Of a stretch of DNA of 64,000 nt, positions 1 through 14,239 are shown piece by piece. Origin of the DNA: Siphlonurus alternatus (lineage: Eukaryota; Arthropoda; Insecta; Ephemeroptera; Siphlonuridae); assembly GCA_949825025.1 (NCBI GenBank), contig OX463779.1:26642816-26706815 (forward strand), written 5' to 3'. Numbering within the stretch: position 1 is the stretch's first letter; every line of letters begins with the position of its first letter. Position numbers and translations under genes: made by a program. The notes beneath the pieces are model-generated. The model did not search any database, was not told where the DNA came from, and saw only the letters and a program-made list of their open reading frames with translations.

Positions 1-809
1 ATCAAATTATAAAGCATTAATCTTTTACAATAATTCAAGTTTTTAAAGGATGACGACAGTATTTTTCCTCCAATATATTAACTATTAAAACTCAAATATT
101 AGCTAAAACCTGATCTGATGTATAATTAATTCAAAATTATCAGTTTTGATATTGTGGAGCAAATTATTTAGGATACCATGTGTTACCACCAAAATGTACA
201 ACCATTTAGTTAAAATGTTTATAGGTGTAAAATGCACTTATTTTTAATATATAACATTTTAATTCAACTGTCCAGAAAAGGGATAAAAATTACCCAAAAT
301 CATATATGATTTGATCTTATTTTAGAAACTTTGCTGCTAACCTGGTCTCAGAATGAGCGGCTATAAGCTAACTACCCTCACATCAGCTGATATAAATACT
401 AAATTATATTTTAGTTGATTTCAGGTGAAGGACCAGGTATGTAACCAGATACACATAAAATTATTTAATATTCTTTTGTATACTTGATTGTGTGAATAAT
501 TAAGCTTAACTTTAACTTTTACTGCATGCAAATTTTAAAATGAGCGTTAATATTATTTATATTTTAGGCCTGATTTAATACTATAATACTTCCTTCTTTA
601 AAGTAAGATGCAAAGTTTTATGTTGAAAACTAAAATTTCAATAAATCCACAAAATCAGAATGAAATTGCACGGCGAACACTGCCCGTCATATGTATAAAG
701 TATAATATATATTTCAGCGTGTTTGTAAAGTCTTCAGTCATTTTGTAAGACAGTTTTTAGCAAATCTACTCTCAAGCCGAAGTAGTTCCGAACATTCACG
801 GAGAAAACT
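1..809. other. AT-rich noncoding DNA
   Basis: I see no open frame with coding character, RNA gene or repeat structure here. The sequence is AT-rich with scattered TATA-like words. Confidence 0.6.
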
Positions 810-985
810 ATATTAAAAAATGACGGCCCGGGGTCGAAACTGTGTGATGGTCTCTCCGGTCATCCGATCCCGCGTACCGGTCGGCTTGCTGGCGGAATCA
901 TCCGACCGGCCAGCATAATGAGGATTTATAGAGCGGCCAGCTGGACCCACGGTTACTGGGGACAAATGCCAAGTGGCAGGACTAC
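810..985. other. GC-rich island, possible regulatory element
   Basis: A CpG-containing block rises abruptly from AT-rich flanks. It holds CCGGTC/GACCGG words, a homeodomain-like GATTTATAG and an NK-type CAAGTGGC. No open frame spans it. A regulatory role is an inference from composition and motif words only. Confidence 0.35.
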
Positions 986-2115
986 ATTATGTACGAGCAC
1001 TGAATGACATTTATCATGAATAAATAAGCTCATGTGGAATAATATAATCGTGTTCGTTCAGTTATAATGTAAACATTTATAAACTATGGTAAAAAATAAA
1101 TTAAATAGTAAAAAACATAAAATAATAATATTTTTATATAATTATGACATTGTTTTGGAATTACTATAGCTTGTGGACAGTGAATAATTTGATACTGGTA
1201 TAATTCTCACAAAATCTAATCTAACAAATCTAACAAACTCACAGAATGTTTAATGACATTCGATAACCAACGATAAAGAAGTGAAAAGACTAAAAGGAGT
1301 GAATTTTTGAAAAAAAAAAAAAAAAAAAAAAAAAAAACTTTGAAAAAATGAGTATTCAGTTCAGTGCATGACTTTATTTTTTAATACAGAAAAAGATATT
1401 ATAGTCTGAAGCACTCCCTCTTTGGCATAATATATTATTAATTTTAATCATTGTTGGTTTTACAATCATGTATGTTTAAAATCACTCATTGTACACATCA
1501 TGCAGTTAATTATGAAAAAATTATATTCCTGTATATATAACCATATTTTATTTCAAGTATGAAGTATTGTCTAGTTATTTATTTATTTATCTTCATTTTT
1601 TGTGTTCAATCTACGTTAAATTAATAAATTATAAGAATTAAAAATAATTTGCCATGATATTCGTAACTATTAATTATACAATTAAGGATTTTAATTTGGG
1701 GTATTGAGTCTCATAATATGTCTATACTGTATACTAATGTTACTAATAATATCAAACTGAGAAAGCAGCTCTATAGGCTGGCTTTATAAAATATTCGCGT
1801 AGTTTCTGTTGTAAAGCATATGATTACAGTTTCAAATAATAATTAGTTTATAACATCAAAAAAACGTGTGCTATTTTCATGTATTAACACGTTAACAGTA
1901 TAGTTAAATGTTTTAAATCAACATGTTAATCATGTATGTCAAATATTTTATTTATTTTCTGGTCAACTGATTTTTGATTAAATTGTATAATATGGAATTT
2001 AATTCAAACAAAAACAGCGTTACAATTTATATGAATGTGTTACGCTTTATTCTATGCAAAATTGTACCCGATATACAATTTTTTTTTCATTAAATAAATT
2101 TCAAGCTTGATGTAG
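986..2115. other. AT-rich noncoding DNA with a poly-A run
   Basis: The only notable structure is an uninterrupted run of 28 A at 1310-1337. It could be a mononucleotide repeat or the tail of a decayed retroposon; no recognisable body precedes it. Confidence 0.55.
1310..1337. repeat. Poly-A tract (A)28
   Basis: Direct count of an uninterrupted homopolymer. It is followed by CTTTGAAAAAATG and has no detectable retroposon body upstream. Confidence 0.9.
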
Positions 2116-2119
2116 CGTG

Positions 2120-2430
2120 AAATCAAAGTTGATTTTGATTCACGTGACAACCGTCATGCTGGACGTAGCTGCTGCCGACTTTTTGGTATTGTAGAATTTA
2201 CGGCCGAACGTTTGAGCGCATTCAGCGACAGACAGCCTCGTTGTCAATGCATCGTAGCGCGTCTCTTATTGGTGACAGATGTCGGAGCGATCAGCTTTGT
2301 CATTTGAGAGAGCTCGCACACAGCTCACGTCTACCTCTGCTCCGTGAGGTGCACTTTGGCTGCAGATTTATTGCTGCAGACCGGCGCATGTCGCGTGCAC
2401 TTTTATCCTCGTTGCCAACCAAGTACTTGC
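2120..2430. promoter_or_regulatory. GC-rich island with TCF-like and E-box words
   Basis: About 300 bp of balanced composition between AT-rich flanks. It contains AATCAAAG (TCF/LEF-type) near 2130, CACGTG at 2141-2146, TGACAGATGTC, and GATTTATTG near the right end. The open frame at 2241-2438 needs a TTG start and has no recognisable domain, so I do not call it a gene. Enhancer-like function is an inference. Confidence 0.35.
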
Positions 2431-3460
2431 CAGTATAAAAAAGACAAAAAAAAAACAAATTCGTGATTCTTTGAGCAAAATGAGTACCGTTCCAAACTGT
2501 AACACTATATCGAAGTGTACAAAATGAATAGCACTTTCCTTGTACCGTGTGCTTGAATAAACCTCTCTAAATCACGATTTTGTCATTCAAAATTTAATGT
2601 AAAGATTTTTTTTACGAAATTTTACCTTTATAAATTTCATTACTATTTTGTGTGGATAAAAATTTAATACGAAAAAAATGTTCATCATGGCAAAATTAAT
2701 CATCCCAAAAACTTTATAGTTATATTTTTTTTACTGTTTTTTTTTGTGTATTTTTTTTAGTTCTGTTAATTTTTAAGTATACATACTGTTGAAGCTTCAT
2801 GGTGCTTCAAAGAGTTCTTTAGTTGGGAAAAACAAATTAAAATCTTAAATCGTCCTCAAAATTTAGATGAGTTTCAATTTTTTAATGCAGTCTATGTAAT
2901 TTGAACAACAGTAATGTGGATTAAGTGCAAATCTAATGACAATTAAGTTTATACAAGCCATATCGCTCACTTCCTGTTGAGTCTAGATTTAGGCAGTACA
3001 AGTGCGCACTGCGGATGCAAAACTCATCGTCCCAGTGACAGCTTTGATAAAGCTTTGTATACTTCCAAGAGAATATTAAAGCAATTCAGCTCACGATGTA
3101 AGAGTGCGGGAAAGACCGAGGAAAAGACCGGCCAGAGCTCGCTCGCTCGCCCGTACCTCCTTCATGTCAGCCGACGCGCTTTTCCTCCTCGCAACTTCCT
3201 CACAACTTGCAGCCTTTTAATTAAATCAATCAACGATGAAAAGTAATTTTTTTAATATCATATCACACTTCAATAACTATATAGTTTAAATTTATTATTT
3301 ATTAAAATTTTCTTTAATATACTATGCAGCTTAACAATATTTTTTTCTGGACTGTCTGGGTTTGTTTTTATATAACAATATATTATATTAAATTAAATTA
3401 AGTGAAGTGTAAAATGTAAAGTCTATAAGACCATTAGTAAAATTATTAAGCTTAAAATTT
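2431..3460. other. AT-rich noncoding DNA with one small GC island
   Basis: Mostly AT-rich. A GC-richer patch at about 3095-3240 contains GACCGGCCAGAGC and a short (GCTC)n run. The open frame across 2977-3246 shows no recognisable motif and starts at a non-ATG codon. Confidence 0.5.
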
Positions 3461-3469
3461 TTGTCCGGC

Positions 3470-3680
3470 TTATGATTTTAGTCGCGAATAGGAACGTGAC
3501 GAGCGGCCAGACAGAACGCCGCGCTAGAAGGACCGCAGCATCCATTCTCTTCTCGGGACCGGACTTTCATGGACCACATGACGTGATTGGTCCCCCGCGG
3601 ACCCCGGCCCACCAGGGGGCGCAGAGAGACTCGCAGATGTGCTCTTGTTATTTGCTCTTCAAATCTTCTTTTGTTTAGTT
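3470..3680. promoter_or_regulatory. GC-rich island carrying a consensus CTCF site
   Basis: This CpG-containing island has GCGGCCAGACAG, CCACATGACGTGATTGG (an overlapping E-box-like/CRE half-site and a CCAAT box on the minus strand) and the CTCF-type motif at 3609-3622. Short frames on both strands are mutual shadows and look noncoding. A poly-A run (3698-3718) follows. Confidence 0.45.
3609..3622 (+). promoter_or_regulatory. CTCF-type insulator motif
   Basis: CCACCAGGGGGCGC matches all 14 positions of the animal CTCF core CCASYAGRKGGCRS on the + strand. Such a GC-rich word is improbable in DNA this AT-rich. Occupancy cannot be judged from sequence. Confidence 0.6.
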
Positions 3681-3697
3681 TCGCTCTCAGAAGGAAC

Positions 3698-5346
3698 AAA
3701 AAAAAAAAAAAAAAAAAACTATTTCACACTTTCATACTTTTTCAATTATACTAGATATTAAATACATCTTACGGCATGTCAAGAATTTATGTATTGTTTT
3801 ATTAAATACAAAAAAAAATGTCTTTAAAATTGACACCTGTGGTACTCGTTCCAAAAACAAAAACTATATACTTGTTATATTATACCCAGCATGAGGTAGA
3901 AAATGATATTATTTATTATAAAGATTTTCATGCTATAATGTTATTAAAGTGAATCAAAAATGTAGAAAATTGATCCAATTTAATAATTTCCCACATGTAA
4001 CCCGCACGGCCTATATTTCACGCTGCATGAGAACATAACCTCCGTCCCGGCGTTTCCCTCTGACCCGGAGAAAGTGAGTCGCTAATTATTGTTTCTTCAT
4101 AATTACACAAAACTCTTTTTTTTTTTTTGTAATTAAAATGCATGAATTGAAGTTTGTTGCAACAAATCTTATTTTGCATTAAATTTTTGTTAATTTATTT
4201 GCAGTATCGTATTTTATAATTTTACTAAAACTTTATTATTATTAAAAAACAAACAGCTAATTTAATTATGAACTCTTTCATCTTGTTGATTACTTAAACA
4301 ATGGAAGGTTGAAAAAGTTCTTCTTACATTAATTCTAATCCCAGCAAAGCAAAGCAAATAAACTTTGTGACATTTTCTAATTGCAAATTTTCTTACTACT
4401 ATTCCCATGCAAGAAATTTGATTTAAATTGTACGAAGTAGGTAAAAGGTATACGGAGTATAACTTTAATCAATGTTTCTGGTGTACCATGGAAAATTCCA
4501 ATCAAATAATTGAAATAATATATTGTTGCTGAAGTAAAGCTTTACAAGAGAACATTCTTTGGAAATCAATAATTTGTTTAGCTGCTGCACGAAGAGGAAG
4601 GCTTAGCAACTTTTGTCACGGCAGATCAATTTCATCACACATTTAATCTGGCCAGACGTGATGAGGACAAGGATGCTGTGCATGGACCTCCGAGAGAGTT
4701 TCGACTGGAGTTTTTGTGCCCTCAATGCCTGCAGCACTCCGCTCAGAGGTTTGATCCACCTGCGGCGGGGGGTGGGGGAGGAGGAACCCCACTGCCGCAC
4801 TTCCGCAGCGGAGTCGCCGCGTTCCGGCCACCTGTCGAGACTGCGCGTGTGTTTTGAAACGTTGCATGTCCAGTCACACTTGGGGCCGACCCAATCAAAG
4901 ACAATTTATTACCAATCTCAAACAACTTGATAATTAACGTCGATAGAACATGATTTTTAGTGTCTCCATTTTTGTATATAGTAAAATTTATTATTTTCAT
5001 TTAAGGAAATTCGTTAAATATTAGTAATTGAATTTTTCAATGAGAGTATTTCGAAGAATTTGTTTCTATTACTATTATTTTTTTTGCCCACTTCGGCAGC
5101 AATTTTTAAATTTCCGAGAACTTTTCATCTTGGCTATTCTGCCAGCAAACTTTGGTAAAATTGTATTTATTGTAACTTTTGCTCATCTTCCGAACTCTGA
5201 AATGTTTTTTTTTTGTTTTTTTTTTATGTAAAAGTATCATAACACATGGAAGTAAAATGTAAAAGAAGAATTATAATTCTTTTGATATTAGTAATATAAA
5301 ATAGTAAATTAATATAAATTATAGTAAAAAAGAAGCCTCAAGTACT
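3698..5346. other. Noncoding DNA with two GC islands
   Basis: This stretch opens with a 21-base poly-A run. GC-richer patches lie at about 3998-4085 and 4590-4880, the latter with a G-rich run near 4765-4785 and CAGCACTCCGCTC. Several overlapping short frames on both strands cross the second island. None carries a domain and they contradict one another, so they are treated as chance frames. Confidence 0.5.
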
Positions 5347-5513
<167 letters not shown>

Positions 5514-8090
5514 AAAAAATAATGAGATTGTAGCAACAATAAGTATAGTTTACATTATTAGCTACACTCCTTTATTGAAATGGATGGACTTCAAATGGTT
5601 TACATCATGTTTTTACCATTTCAGAAAAAATACTAATGTTTTCACAAGGCTTGAAACACAAAATAAGTTATTCTTAATATGTACGTGGTTACATAATAGA
5701 AGGTACAACAATATAAATAATACAGTGCATTTGAGCATGCACGTAGCAATAAAAATATTACGTGCCCGAAAGTATTTATAAGAGCTTGCATATAGAATTA
5801 GAATTAAATATTTTTAATGCCATGCATGTGGTATAATACGCACTATATATTATGGTGTTGATGGTACGGTAGGCAGTAAAACGGAGAGATGCTGTTCGGT
5901 TTATGGAGCTAAGCTCGGAGCAGATAATTCGACACTGATATGTTGCCCATAAAGAGAGCTGCCCCCGTGTGTCGTGTGTCCTTATCTTGGGCCACGAGCC
6001 ACGCGTGATAACAAGACGCCAGCCAGCCCCCGCGGATCGCCGAGCACACACAGCGCGGATAATAAACGGATTTAAGTCGTCGTCATACAGATTTGTTGCT
6101 TCTTTACTTAGAGGGCTTATTGTTATAGTAATTTAGTGCTGCACTTTGATAAAAAACGTGATTAACATTACATTCAGTTTAAACATGTAATTCTCATGTT
6201 TGCATATCATATAAAGAATTTAAATTAAACTATATATAATATATATTATTATGGTTGTATAATACATTAGAAAACTCTCTTGAATTTTGTAATGATTAAA
6301 ATGTTGATAATTTTTATATGCATAAATTTTACTTTCTATTAAGTTTCTAGCAGTCTAAAAGTTAAACATCTTTTGCATGTGAGTAGAATCCTTCAAAAAG
6401 ATTTTAATTCTGAGATATTACCATGATGCAGTAAAAAGATGATAACATTTCCTCGAAAGACAATATTGCTGCGGCGAGGCCACGATACGCTTGGCCCGCG
6501 CTGAAGGCCTGTGCTCGCGGGTCACATCCTTCTGCAGCATCGCTAGGTCACCGGAAGCCGGGCGTGGTTACCTGCAGGTTTTCTGGCCTGGTGCTCGCCA
6601 CCCGCGCCTGCCGCACGCACTTCCTCCGCCCCCGCCATCAGACCGTCTCCAAGTTTACCTCAATGTCACACTAACCCACAGTGTCGTGTATAACCATTAA
6701 CCAAATGAAATTATGTCTGCTTGATTATGTTGTTAGGTTTTGAGACGGGACCAGTGGAGATTACACGAGAAATGACTGCTGTATGCACGAGTAGCCTCGG
6801 ACGTGGGGTGGAAGCCTCGCACGATAGTCCATCGTTGGGAACGGGCGATACGTTTTATAATCTCTGCAAGGAGCGAAAAAAAAAAAAAAGCTTTTGTTTT
6901 CGATTTGAAATACGCCCAAAATGTTATTGCTGAACAGAAAAATAATAATATTATATATACATATTGATATTATATGTACATGCATAATATACATGTATTG
7001 GAGTTCAATATTATTATACAATGAAAATAAGAGCCATCCAAATATTATTATAATTCTGCCTATTATATTCGGTGTCATTCACAATAATATTTTAATTGAA
7101 TAATATTTAATCTTGACAAGTTTGCTCATGTCTTATAGGAAAACATTATTTTACGAACAATTTAATTTGAAAAAAAGAGCATCGTTAGGCGACGATATCG
7201 TGGCGGCCGCCCGTGTTGCTAGCTCGGTCCGCGCGCTCGGCGAATGTCAGACTTTTGATTTATGACGGCCAGCGTCATTATGTGTTCACGCCTCACGTGA
7301 TTGATTCTGCCTCATCGCAGGCAAATCTTGAGCCGAGCTGCCTCAGCTGCACACACAAATCTCTTTTATTATAGCAGCAATTATAATAATAAGTAGCAAA
7401 TTATGTTGAAATTATCATAGAATGATCATAAATTTCTACTTTGAAGTATATGCAATTTTTTTTTGTTACATTGCAATTATAAATAATTATTTCAATGTTA
7501 TAATTGCGTGGTTCCTGATATCTGGTCTAGCCGCACGTGTGTAGCAAGGACCGACCTTTGACCCAACCGCGGCTCTTTGCCTTCTCTATATCAGTGATGA
7601 CTACACAAATACGTTGTTATATTATATAATTAACAACAATTAAAAATATAATACTTACATGAAAGAATAAATTTTGATGTTGTTATAATAACTCGTGTCT
7701 TTAATAAAGTATAAAAATCCTTTTTCGTATAAAAAAAAACTTTGATGTCACTTAGATAAATTCACTGTAATGTGTTTTTGCACCACATACATTGTCATAT
7801 AAGCATCATCACACTGAACACTGAACACATGACGGCGGCAGGTGCAAGAAGAAGGCACACGAAGGTAAGACAAACGGACACCTTGGTGCTTCAGAGACCC
7901 ACGGAACACTGGCTTGGCGTCTCCTCGAGAGGTAAGGCCCACCTCCTCCCGCACTCTTCTCCACCTCGCTCGTCGCGGCCGCCCCCTCCACCCCGCGAGA
8001 GACGTTCTACCGGCCCCCTCCCCGCCACCCCACCTGTCGAGATACCCCCTCTACTTACCTGTAGGCTCCGCCCCTTTATATTATGATTAA
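5514..8090. other. Noncoding DNA with four GC islands
   Basis: Islands lie at about 5865-6065 (CCCGCGGATCGCCGAGC), 6465-6655, 7185-7365 and 7800-8075. The third contains GCGGCCGC, TTTATGACGGCC, GTCATTA and CACGTGATTGAT, a combination typical of homeodomain/bHLH target DNA. The fourth is pyrimidine-rich on the + strand with CpGs. No coding region is recognisable. Confidence 0.45.
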
Positions 8091-9294
8091 ATTGATATGC
8101 AAGGCTGTATACTTGATAGGAGTAATCATTATTTATAATATTTGTGTGACAGGATATTCAGAATATGGATGGTGTATATTATCGAACAAGATGTTACTCA
8201 ATTTTCTATCCCATGCAATGTTAAAAATTATTATAATGAAAAGTTTTCAACATTTTTTATTTTTATTTAAATTTTAAAAACTTTATTCCATTATAGATTA
8301 TGTATAGGCTTTACAGCATGGATTGCGTTAATAACTATAATTAATTAAAAATATATATAATGACAAAATATATTTAAGAAATAAGTTCATGAAATTTTTT
8401 GTGTGCATTGCAGTTGCATTTATTTTTCAATAGTTTGCAATACTGTACCCTCTACTATAATAAACTGTTTCTAGTTTTCCTAATTATTTTCATGTCGTTC
8501 TCTTGCTTTTTATGTGTTTAAACATTAAATGAATTATTTATATTAAAGTGAATCAAGAATTTACTTCATGAAATCTGTGATGTACGCAGCCTGTGATTAA
8601 AATAAATTTGAATTTCAAGGAATTAAAATTTTAAAAATTCCATGCAAGTTTTGAATATAAATTGGTATTCACATACCAGTATATTGATTTAATAGTTAAC
8701 ATATATATTATATTTATACATACTGTTTCTTCACATGATGTTGCATGCATTCTATATTTAATATATAAAATAATAAATATAATATAATTCTATTATAATA
8801 TAATGTACTACTTTTTACTCTCAGATAATACATTTTGCAGAATGCACATACATATCACATATGTGTATTAATTTTTGGTCAAGTAATCAAGTAAATAACA
8901 AAAAAAAATGCTTCTATTTTAACGCATGAGTTAAATTTTTGTTAAAATTTGTTTCAAATTAACATTTACTGCTGTATACAAACAAACATTCCCTCAGCTT
9001 ATTTTTATTTCAGTGATCTGAAGGTTAAAAAGTATGAAATTCATACAAACTTATTTATACAGTAAATTAACAACACACATTAAATAATGTTCATATAATA
9101 TGAACATTATTTAATGTGTTGTTAATTTATTGTTCATATATATTGAATAGTTGACTTAAGAAAGAGGGAGTAAAATATTTTAACCTTACTTCTTACAGCT
9201 ACAGAAATATAATGTTGACATGTTTGTTGACTTGTAGGTCCATATACTTCAGAGTAATGAGAAGGCCGTGTATTTTAAATCACTCGCAGTTTCA
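8091..9294. other. AT-rich noncoding DNA
   Basis: Long AT-rich stretch without islands or repeats apart from the hairpin at 9063-9129. Confidence 0.55.
9063..9129. repeat. Near-perfect 67-bp hairpin
   Basis: Two arms of about 32 bp (TAAATTAACAACAC... and its complement) meet almost without a loop at ATAATAT; the left arm has a 2-base AC insertion. It could be a tiny foldback remnant or a replication-generated palindrome. Confidence 0.8.
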
Positions 9295-9535
9295 ATTTCA
9301 GAGGATTAAATGTGATGGCAGTAAACGAGCTTTCATCTGGTGGGCCGCCGACCTCTGCAGTTACCTGCGTTCTCATTAGCAGGGGGCAGCAAGGTGCGCC
9401 GATGACACGCCCACGCAGCCGCTATTGATGGATCAGTGTCTGTCGATCGGAGCACGGGAGACCATTTAGTGAATCGCGGGCTGGCTGCAGGGGTCGTAGA
9501 TGAAGTGAAGACCGCTCGCTGTAGATAGCCATGGT
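9295..9535. promoter_or_regulatory. GC-rich island with CTCF-like site
   Basis: Island with a CATCTG E-box, ACCTGCG, the CTCF-like word at 9376-9389, CACGCCCACGC (zinc-finger type GC box) and CTATTGATGG. There is no coding potential. It resembles a conserved noncoding element, but conservation cannot be tested here. Confidence 0.4.
9376..9389 (+). promoter_or_regulatory. CTCF-like motif
   Basis: TTAGCAGGGGGCAG matches 12 of 14 positions of CCASYAGRKGGCRS, with a perfect GCAGGGGGCAG core, on the + strand. Confidence 0.45.
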
Positions 9536-12500
9536 ATATACAGTCCTGTAGACATTGACGGAGCTAAATAACGCTTTCAGGTCTAATATTGTGATTGAAT
9601 TAAAAAGTTATTTAATCATCACAGCTCAATAATTATTTAACGGTAATTAAATGGAGAGATAAAAAGTTACAAATCAATAAAATCATTACACATTTTATTA
9701 AAATTTTATTAAAATCATCGTCAATATAATAAACATATTTTCTGATACGCTCACTAATGAGTGATGAGGTCAAATACCTCAAGTACTTTGGTTTTCATCA
9801 TAAAATGAAACTCATGTTCAGTTTCTCCTGCAATTAATTTAACAACATCAATATCTCTTTTTTGGAAATAAATTGGCAGCAATTTTGCGCACTGCTAAGA
9901 GTGACAGTTTTAGCATCTTTAGTTCAGGTAAGAAGGATGACTTTCTAGCGAGGTTGGTCCTCACAGGGGCTGTACGTCGCGCTGGGGTGCCCTCACCTTA
10001 TCTCACTTTCATCGGGCGGGGGCCTTTCTCCCAATCTCTGCACGGCCGTGAACCGACCTTGCGCGGAGTGTCGCTAAACATCATCTCGGTGAAATGACTA
10101 ATTAGAGTAAAAACTTTCTCACCTGCCTTGTTGTGCAGTCTAACGAGGGACAACCCACCGCTAAGATTCACTGTCACTGCTTGGTCTTATTATTGTCGTG
10201 ATCAGCATACGTTGAGTCAAGGGTTAATTTGTTTTATTATCATGTTAATAAATGGTATATATTTTGTTGTATTTTATGTTATACATTAAGTTATGTGTTT
10301 GTGTACTGTGATTGTTTTTTTCTCTTTCCCTTTTTTTTTTTCCTTTGACATGATCCAAGTTTGTCTATATACTGTATACAATTATAACGATTGAATAAAT
10401 AATTTGAAATAAGAATTAAGAATAGCAAATTAACAATGGACACATAGCACAAAATAAATTATTACATGCATTTAAACGCATGAATGAATCGGTATAATAT
10501 ATAAAAATTATTTTGCTTCATATTATTTCTCCTGTTAATTATCAAGTAAATTAAATAAATACGGATTTTGACGTCACTGGTATGGCTTCAAAGTCTAGTA
10601 ACATCTGTTAAAATTTATTTTCATAATTTATAGTTCCTAAAATGTGAAAAATATTATAGTTAATACATGGCTTGTATACTGCCGTCATTTATTTATTAAA
10701 TTAAAAAGCAATAATAAAAATTTCATGTTGATTTGTTGATGTATTAAAAAAAAATTACACTTTCAGCGTGGACCATCACGATAATTAGTGCTGCATCTTG
10801 TGACGATGCACATGGACCTAATCATGCAGTCTGTGCATAAAAAACAACATGTGATTCCAAAATTATCACACCTTGCTGCATACCAGACAGCATAAACAGA
10901 CCGATGAAAACATTATGCTGTGCTAAATATAGAAGCGGATCATTATATATGAAAACATCCAGACACTCCCCCCCCCAGCATATGTGACACTCAGTTGTGG
11001 TTAATATGAAAATAGAAATTAATTTCATTTGATCTCAACTAAATTAAATCAGAGCACGGGTTGGTTTCTTCAACGTAACTTTTTATAAAGAATAAGGATT
11101 AAATTTTAATTATAAACAATATAAAACAACTAAATGTACGGTCAGGTTCAGGTCAGAGAGTCCAAAACTTCACGCCAGAATGCTCGCCACATATATCAAT
11201 TACCGTATCTGGTAATCTGAAATGTTCGACACGGCCCGCGGCGTCGCTGCATGCATAAGTAGAAACAACAACATCGGGTTCAAAGATACAAAAATAAAAA
11301 ATAAAAGTTTGAATATTCTGAACCGTTATATTTTAATATATTATTTTTTTGCATAATAAAATTATACGGATCTATATAGTAATATTAAATATTACTATAG
11401 TCCATCATGCTACTGAATATCTAAACTAAACGGAAGGATGAAGTCACGGGTTAGTAGGTAACTAAACTGCCGAGACCATATATACAAGCATTTAACAACA
11501 ACAATAGAAAAACTATAATAATATATAAAGATATATATGTTACATGTAATATTCATTTGTTTGTTGTAATATCCGTGATTCCATGTAGGTAAATATGCAA
11601 GGATGGGCCCGCGGGTGAATCACACCTGTGATAAAGTCGCGTGCCGGCACACTAAGGAGCGGCGAACTGCTGGTCACCGCGGCTTCCCCACCTGCCAGGA
11701 AACCCGATCACTCCTGATTAACTTCAGTCACTGGAATACCGACTTTGCTTTTAATGTTCCTGATTTCGTTTAATTTTATACATTATAAACGTTAAGGAAA
11801 TATTTTTGTGGGAAAATCAACAGTATTATTGCCAAAATTTACAGACAATACATGCCAATTGTATGGCAGGCACGTTGTCAGGCTGGGCATTGCTCCTTCT
11901 CATTAGCGGTGCTCTCAGTTGTGATGAGTCACCTACTGGCAGAGTCACGCGGGTGGTCGACTCACGATAAGCCCAGCGCAATCAGAGACGACTGCATGCA
12001 AACGTGCCGTCAGATTTATCATAACAAGACACAAAATTGGAAACTGATCCTGTCTGCTGTATTAACTTGATGACCGGAACTCTCAATTTGACAGAAGACG
12101 ATAAAGAATTTTGAAACACTATTCAGCAACCATTATTTTATTCAGCTGCAACAATTTTCTTTAAAAATATGTATACTTTAAATCTAAAATTTATTTTTAA
12201 TATACAGTATAAAGTATTATGATTTTAAGAAAGTATAAAATAGCATTTATTAGAACAAAACTAGTTTTGGCCACTATTTTTGGACTCTGAATCGGCTTTG
12301 GGTGTTACTGTTAACAGTGTTAACATTTATCTGGAATAAAATTTAATTGACAAAATAAAATAAAATAAATTCAAATTCAAATTTTTATTTCGATCATAGG
12401 CTGTTCAGCATGGATAATATTATATAGAAACTATAGGATAGAGCTCATTTTAATACAGAGTAACAATTAAATTAAGTAAATTGCAATAGTTTAATTTTTT

Positions 12501-14239
12501 CTATACGCTCTTTTTTACAATTGATATCTGTAAATATTATTTGCATTAATTGTTTCTATTTATTATTTGAGAATAACGCAAAAAAATCTATATTAAGTAT
12601 ATTTTCATAAATTTTAAACAAATCATTAAACATGATTGTAACACGAATAATAGTTATATACAGTATATTAATATATGTTATAAAATAGTATTATCAAGAA
12701 TATTTTTAACGCATTATGCTGGTATATCAAATAACAAGGAATGATAATTCAAATTTATTAATATAAACAGAGGATTCATGTATAATGTATAATTCTGAAT
12801 GTAAAATATAACTCGCCTTTTTTTACAAGTATAAATTTCGTCATTTTTTAATTGTCTTCTCTTTTTGCTGTCCCGATCCTGCAGAGTCGAAATCTCACGG
12901 AAATTTGCGACGAATTTCCACTTGCAACAGAGAAAAGCATGATGATTCACTGATAATTCGATTCTTGTGATAACAATTTAACCTTATTTATTGTTTATTG
13001 CCTCTAAACGTAAGCTGGAACAATGGTCTCTGCTCACTAATCTTGACCACCTAACAACTTATCGACGTTCCCAGAAATCAAAAGAAGCTGATAGTAGCAA
13101 CTTCTGCACGAGTATATATAATATAATACATACACACCAAAACAATATTTTAAACATATATTCGAATATTCAAATTTCCTGGAGTTTTCTCAGTGAGAAT
13201 TATTAACCAAAAAAAATGTGAATTGCATGCATATATACTGGTATATGTGGGTAATATAATTATTATTATACAATTTATAAATGTTCAAATAAAAATAAAA
13301 TTTATAAAATACACATCAAATTTTTAATGTTTTACAAAATTACAATTTTATTTATTCATTCTTTTATTACTTCACTCTAAAGGACTGATGTCAGTGGTAA
13401 GAAAAACAGGCTTAGTAGATGGTACGCCTCACTGAAAATTTTAGCAAACCTCCAGTAAATTATGAAAAAATAGGAAAAAAATGAGAGTCCAAAATCTGTG
13501 AAATTAGAATTGTTTTTAAATGGGGACTGCTGTGACTTTTAGTCAAATCAGCATATTTTTCACACGAAAAAATTGATTAACCAAAATCTACCCCCAATTT
13601 GTTGTTGTTTTACATGCATCATGCATTAAACTATAAATAATTATTTTGTCCTTTATTTTATGGACTAAATATATTTGCAGTTACCATCGGGAAATATTGA
13701 ACAATGGCCCCCACGGTTATAATATTAATCCTATGCATATACTAAAACTATAAATAGAAAAAATTAGGATGGGGATAGTACCCGCAAAAATTAGCTAAAT
13801 CGCTATAAAATATAATTATATATAATATAATTACATGTCATAACGGTCATATTTATATAATTATTTGCATTATAATAGCTGTTTTCACTTTCCACACTGT
13901 CGAGTAACAATATTAAATACATTAGAAATAGAAATCATTCTTTCAATATTCTGCATGTGCATTTACATACAGCTTTGGCAAATTGACTTTCTGAATTTTA
14001 ATTTTAGATTTTATAAATTACGCTTTAATCCTATTGAACTAAAAATAAAAACAAATACAAAACAAAAAAGGATGAACTATTTTCCAAATTGTACTAAAAA
14101 TGAAACCAGCATCAATTGACATTATTTTTTAAATTTAAACATAAAGCCATGCAACTCAGAGGGCATGACTCTAAAATACAATTCAATTATGTCAACGTTT
14201 TCCAAACAAGGACAACAAGGAAAAGTTGAGATGTCTTTT
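9536..14239. other. Noncoding DNA with several GC islands
   Basis: GC-richer blocks occur at about 9880-10190, 11140-11290, 11585-11720 and 11850-12080; the rest is AT-rich. The island at 11585-11720 contains GGGCCCGCGGGTGAATCACACCTG; the one near 11900 contains TGATGAGTCACC (AP-1-like TGAGTCA). A TGACGTCA palindrome sits at 10569-10576. Nothing coding is recognised. Confidence 0.45.
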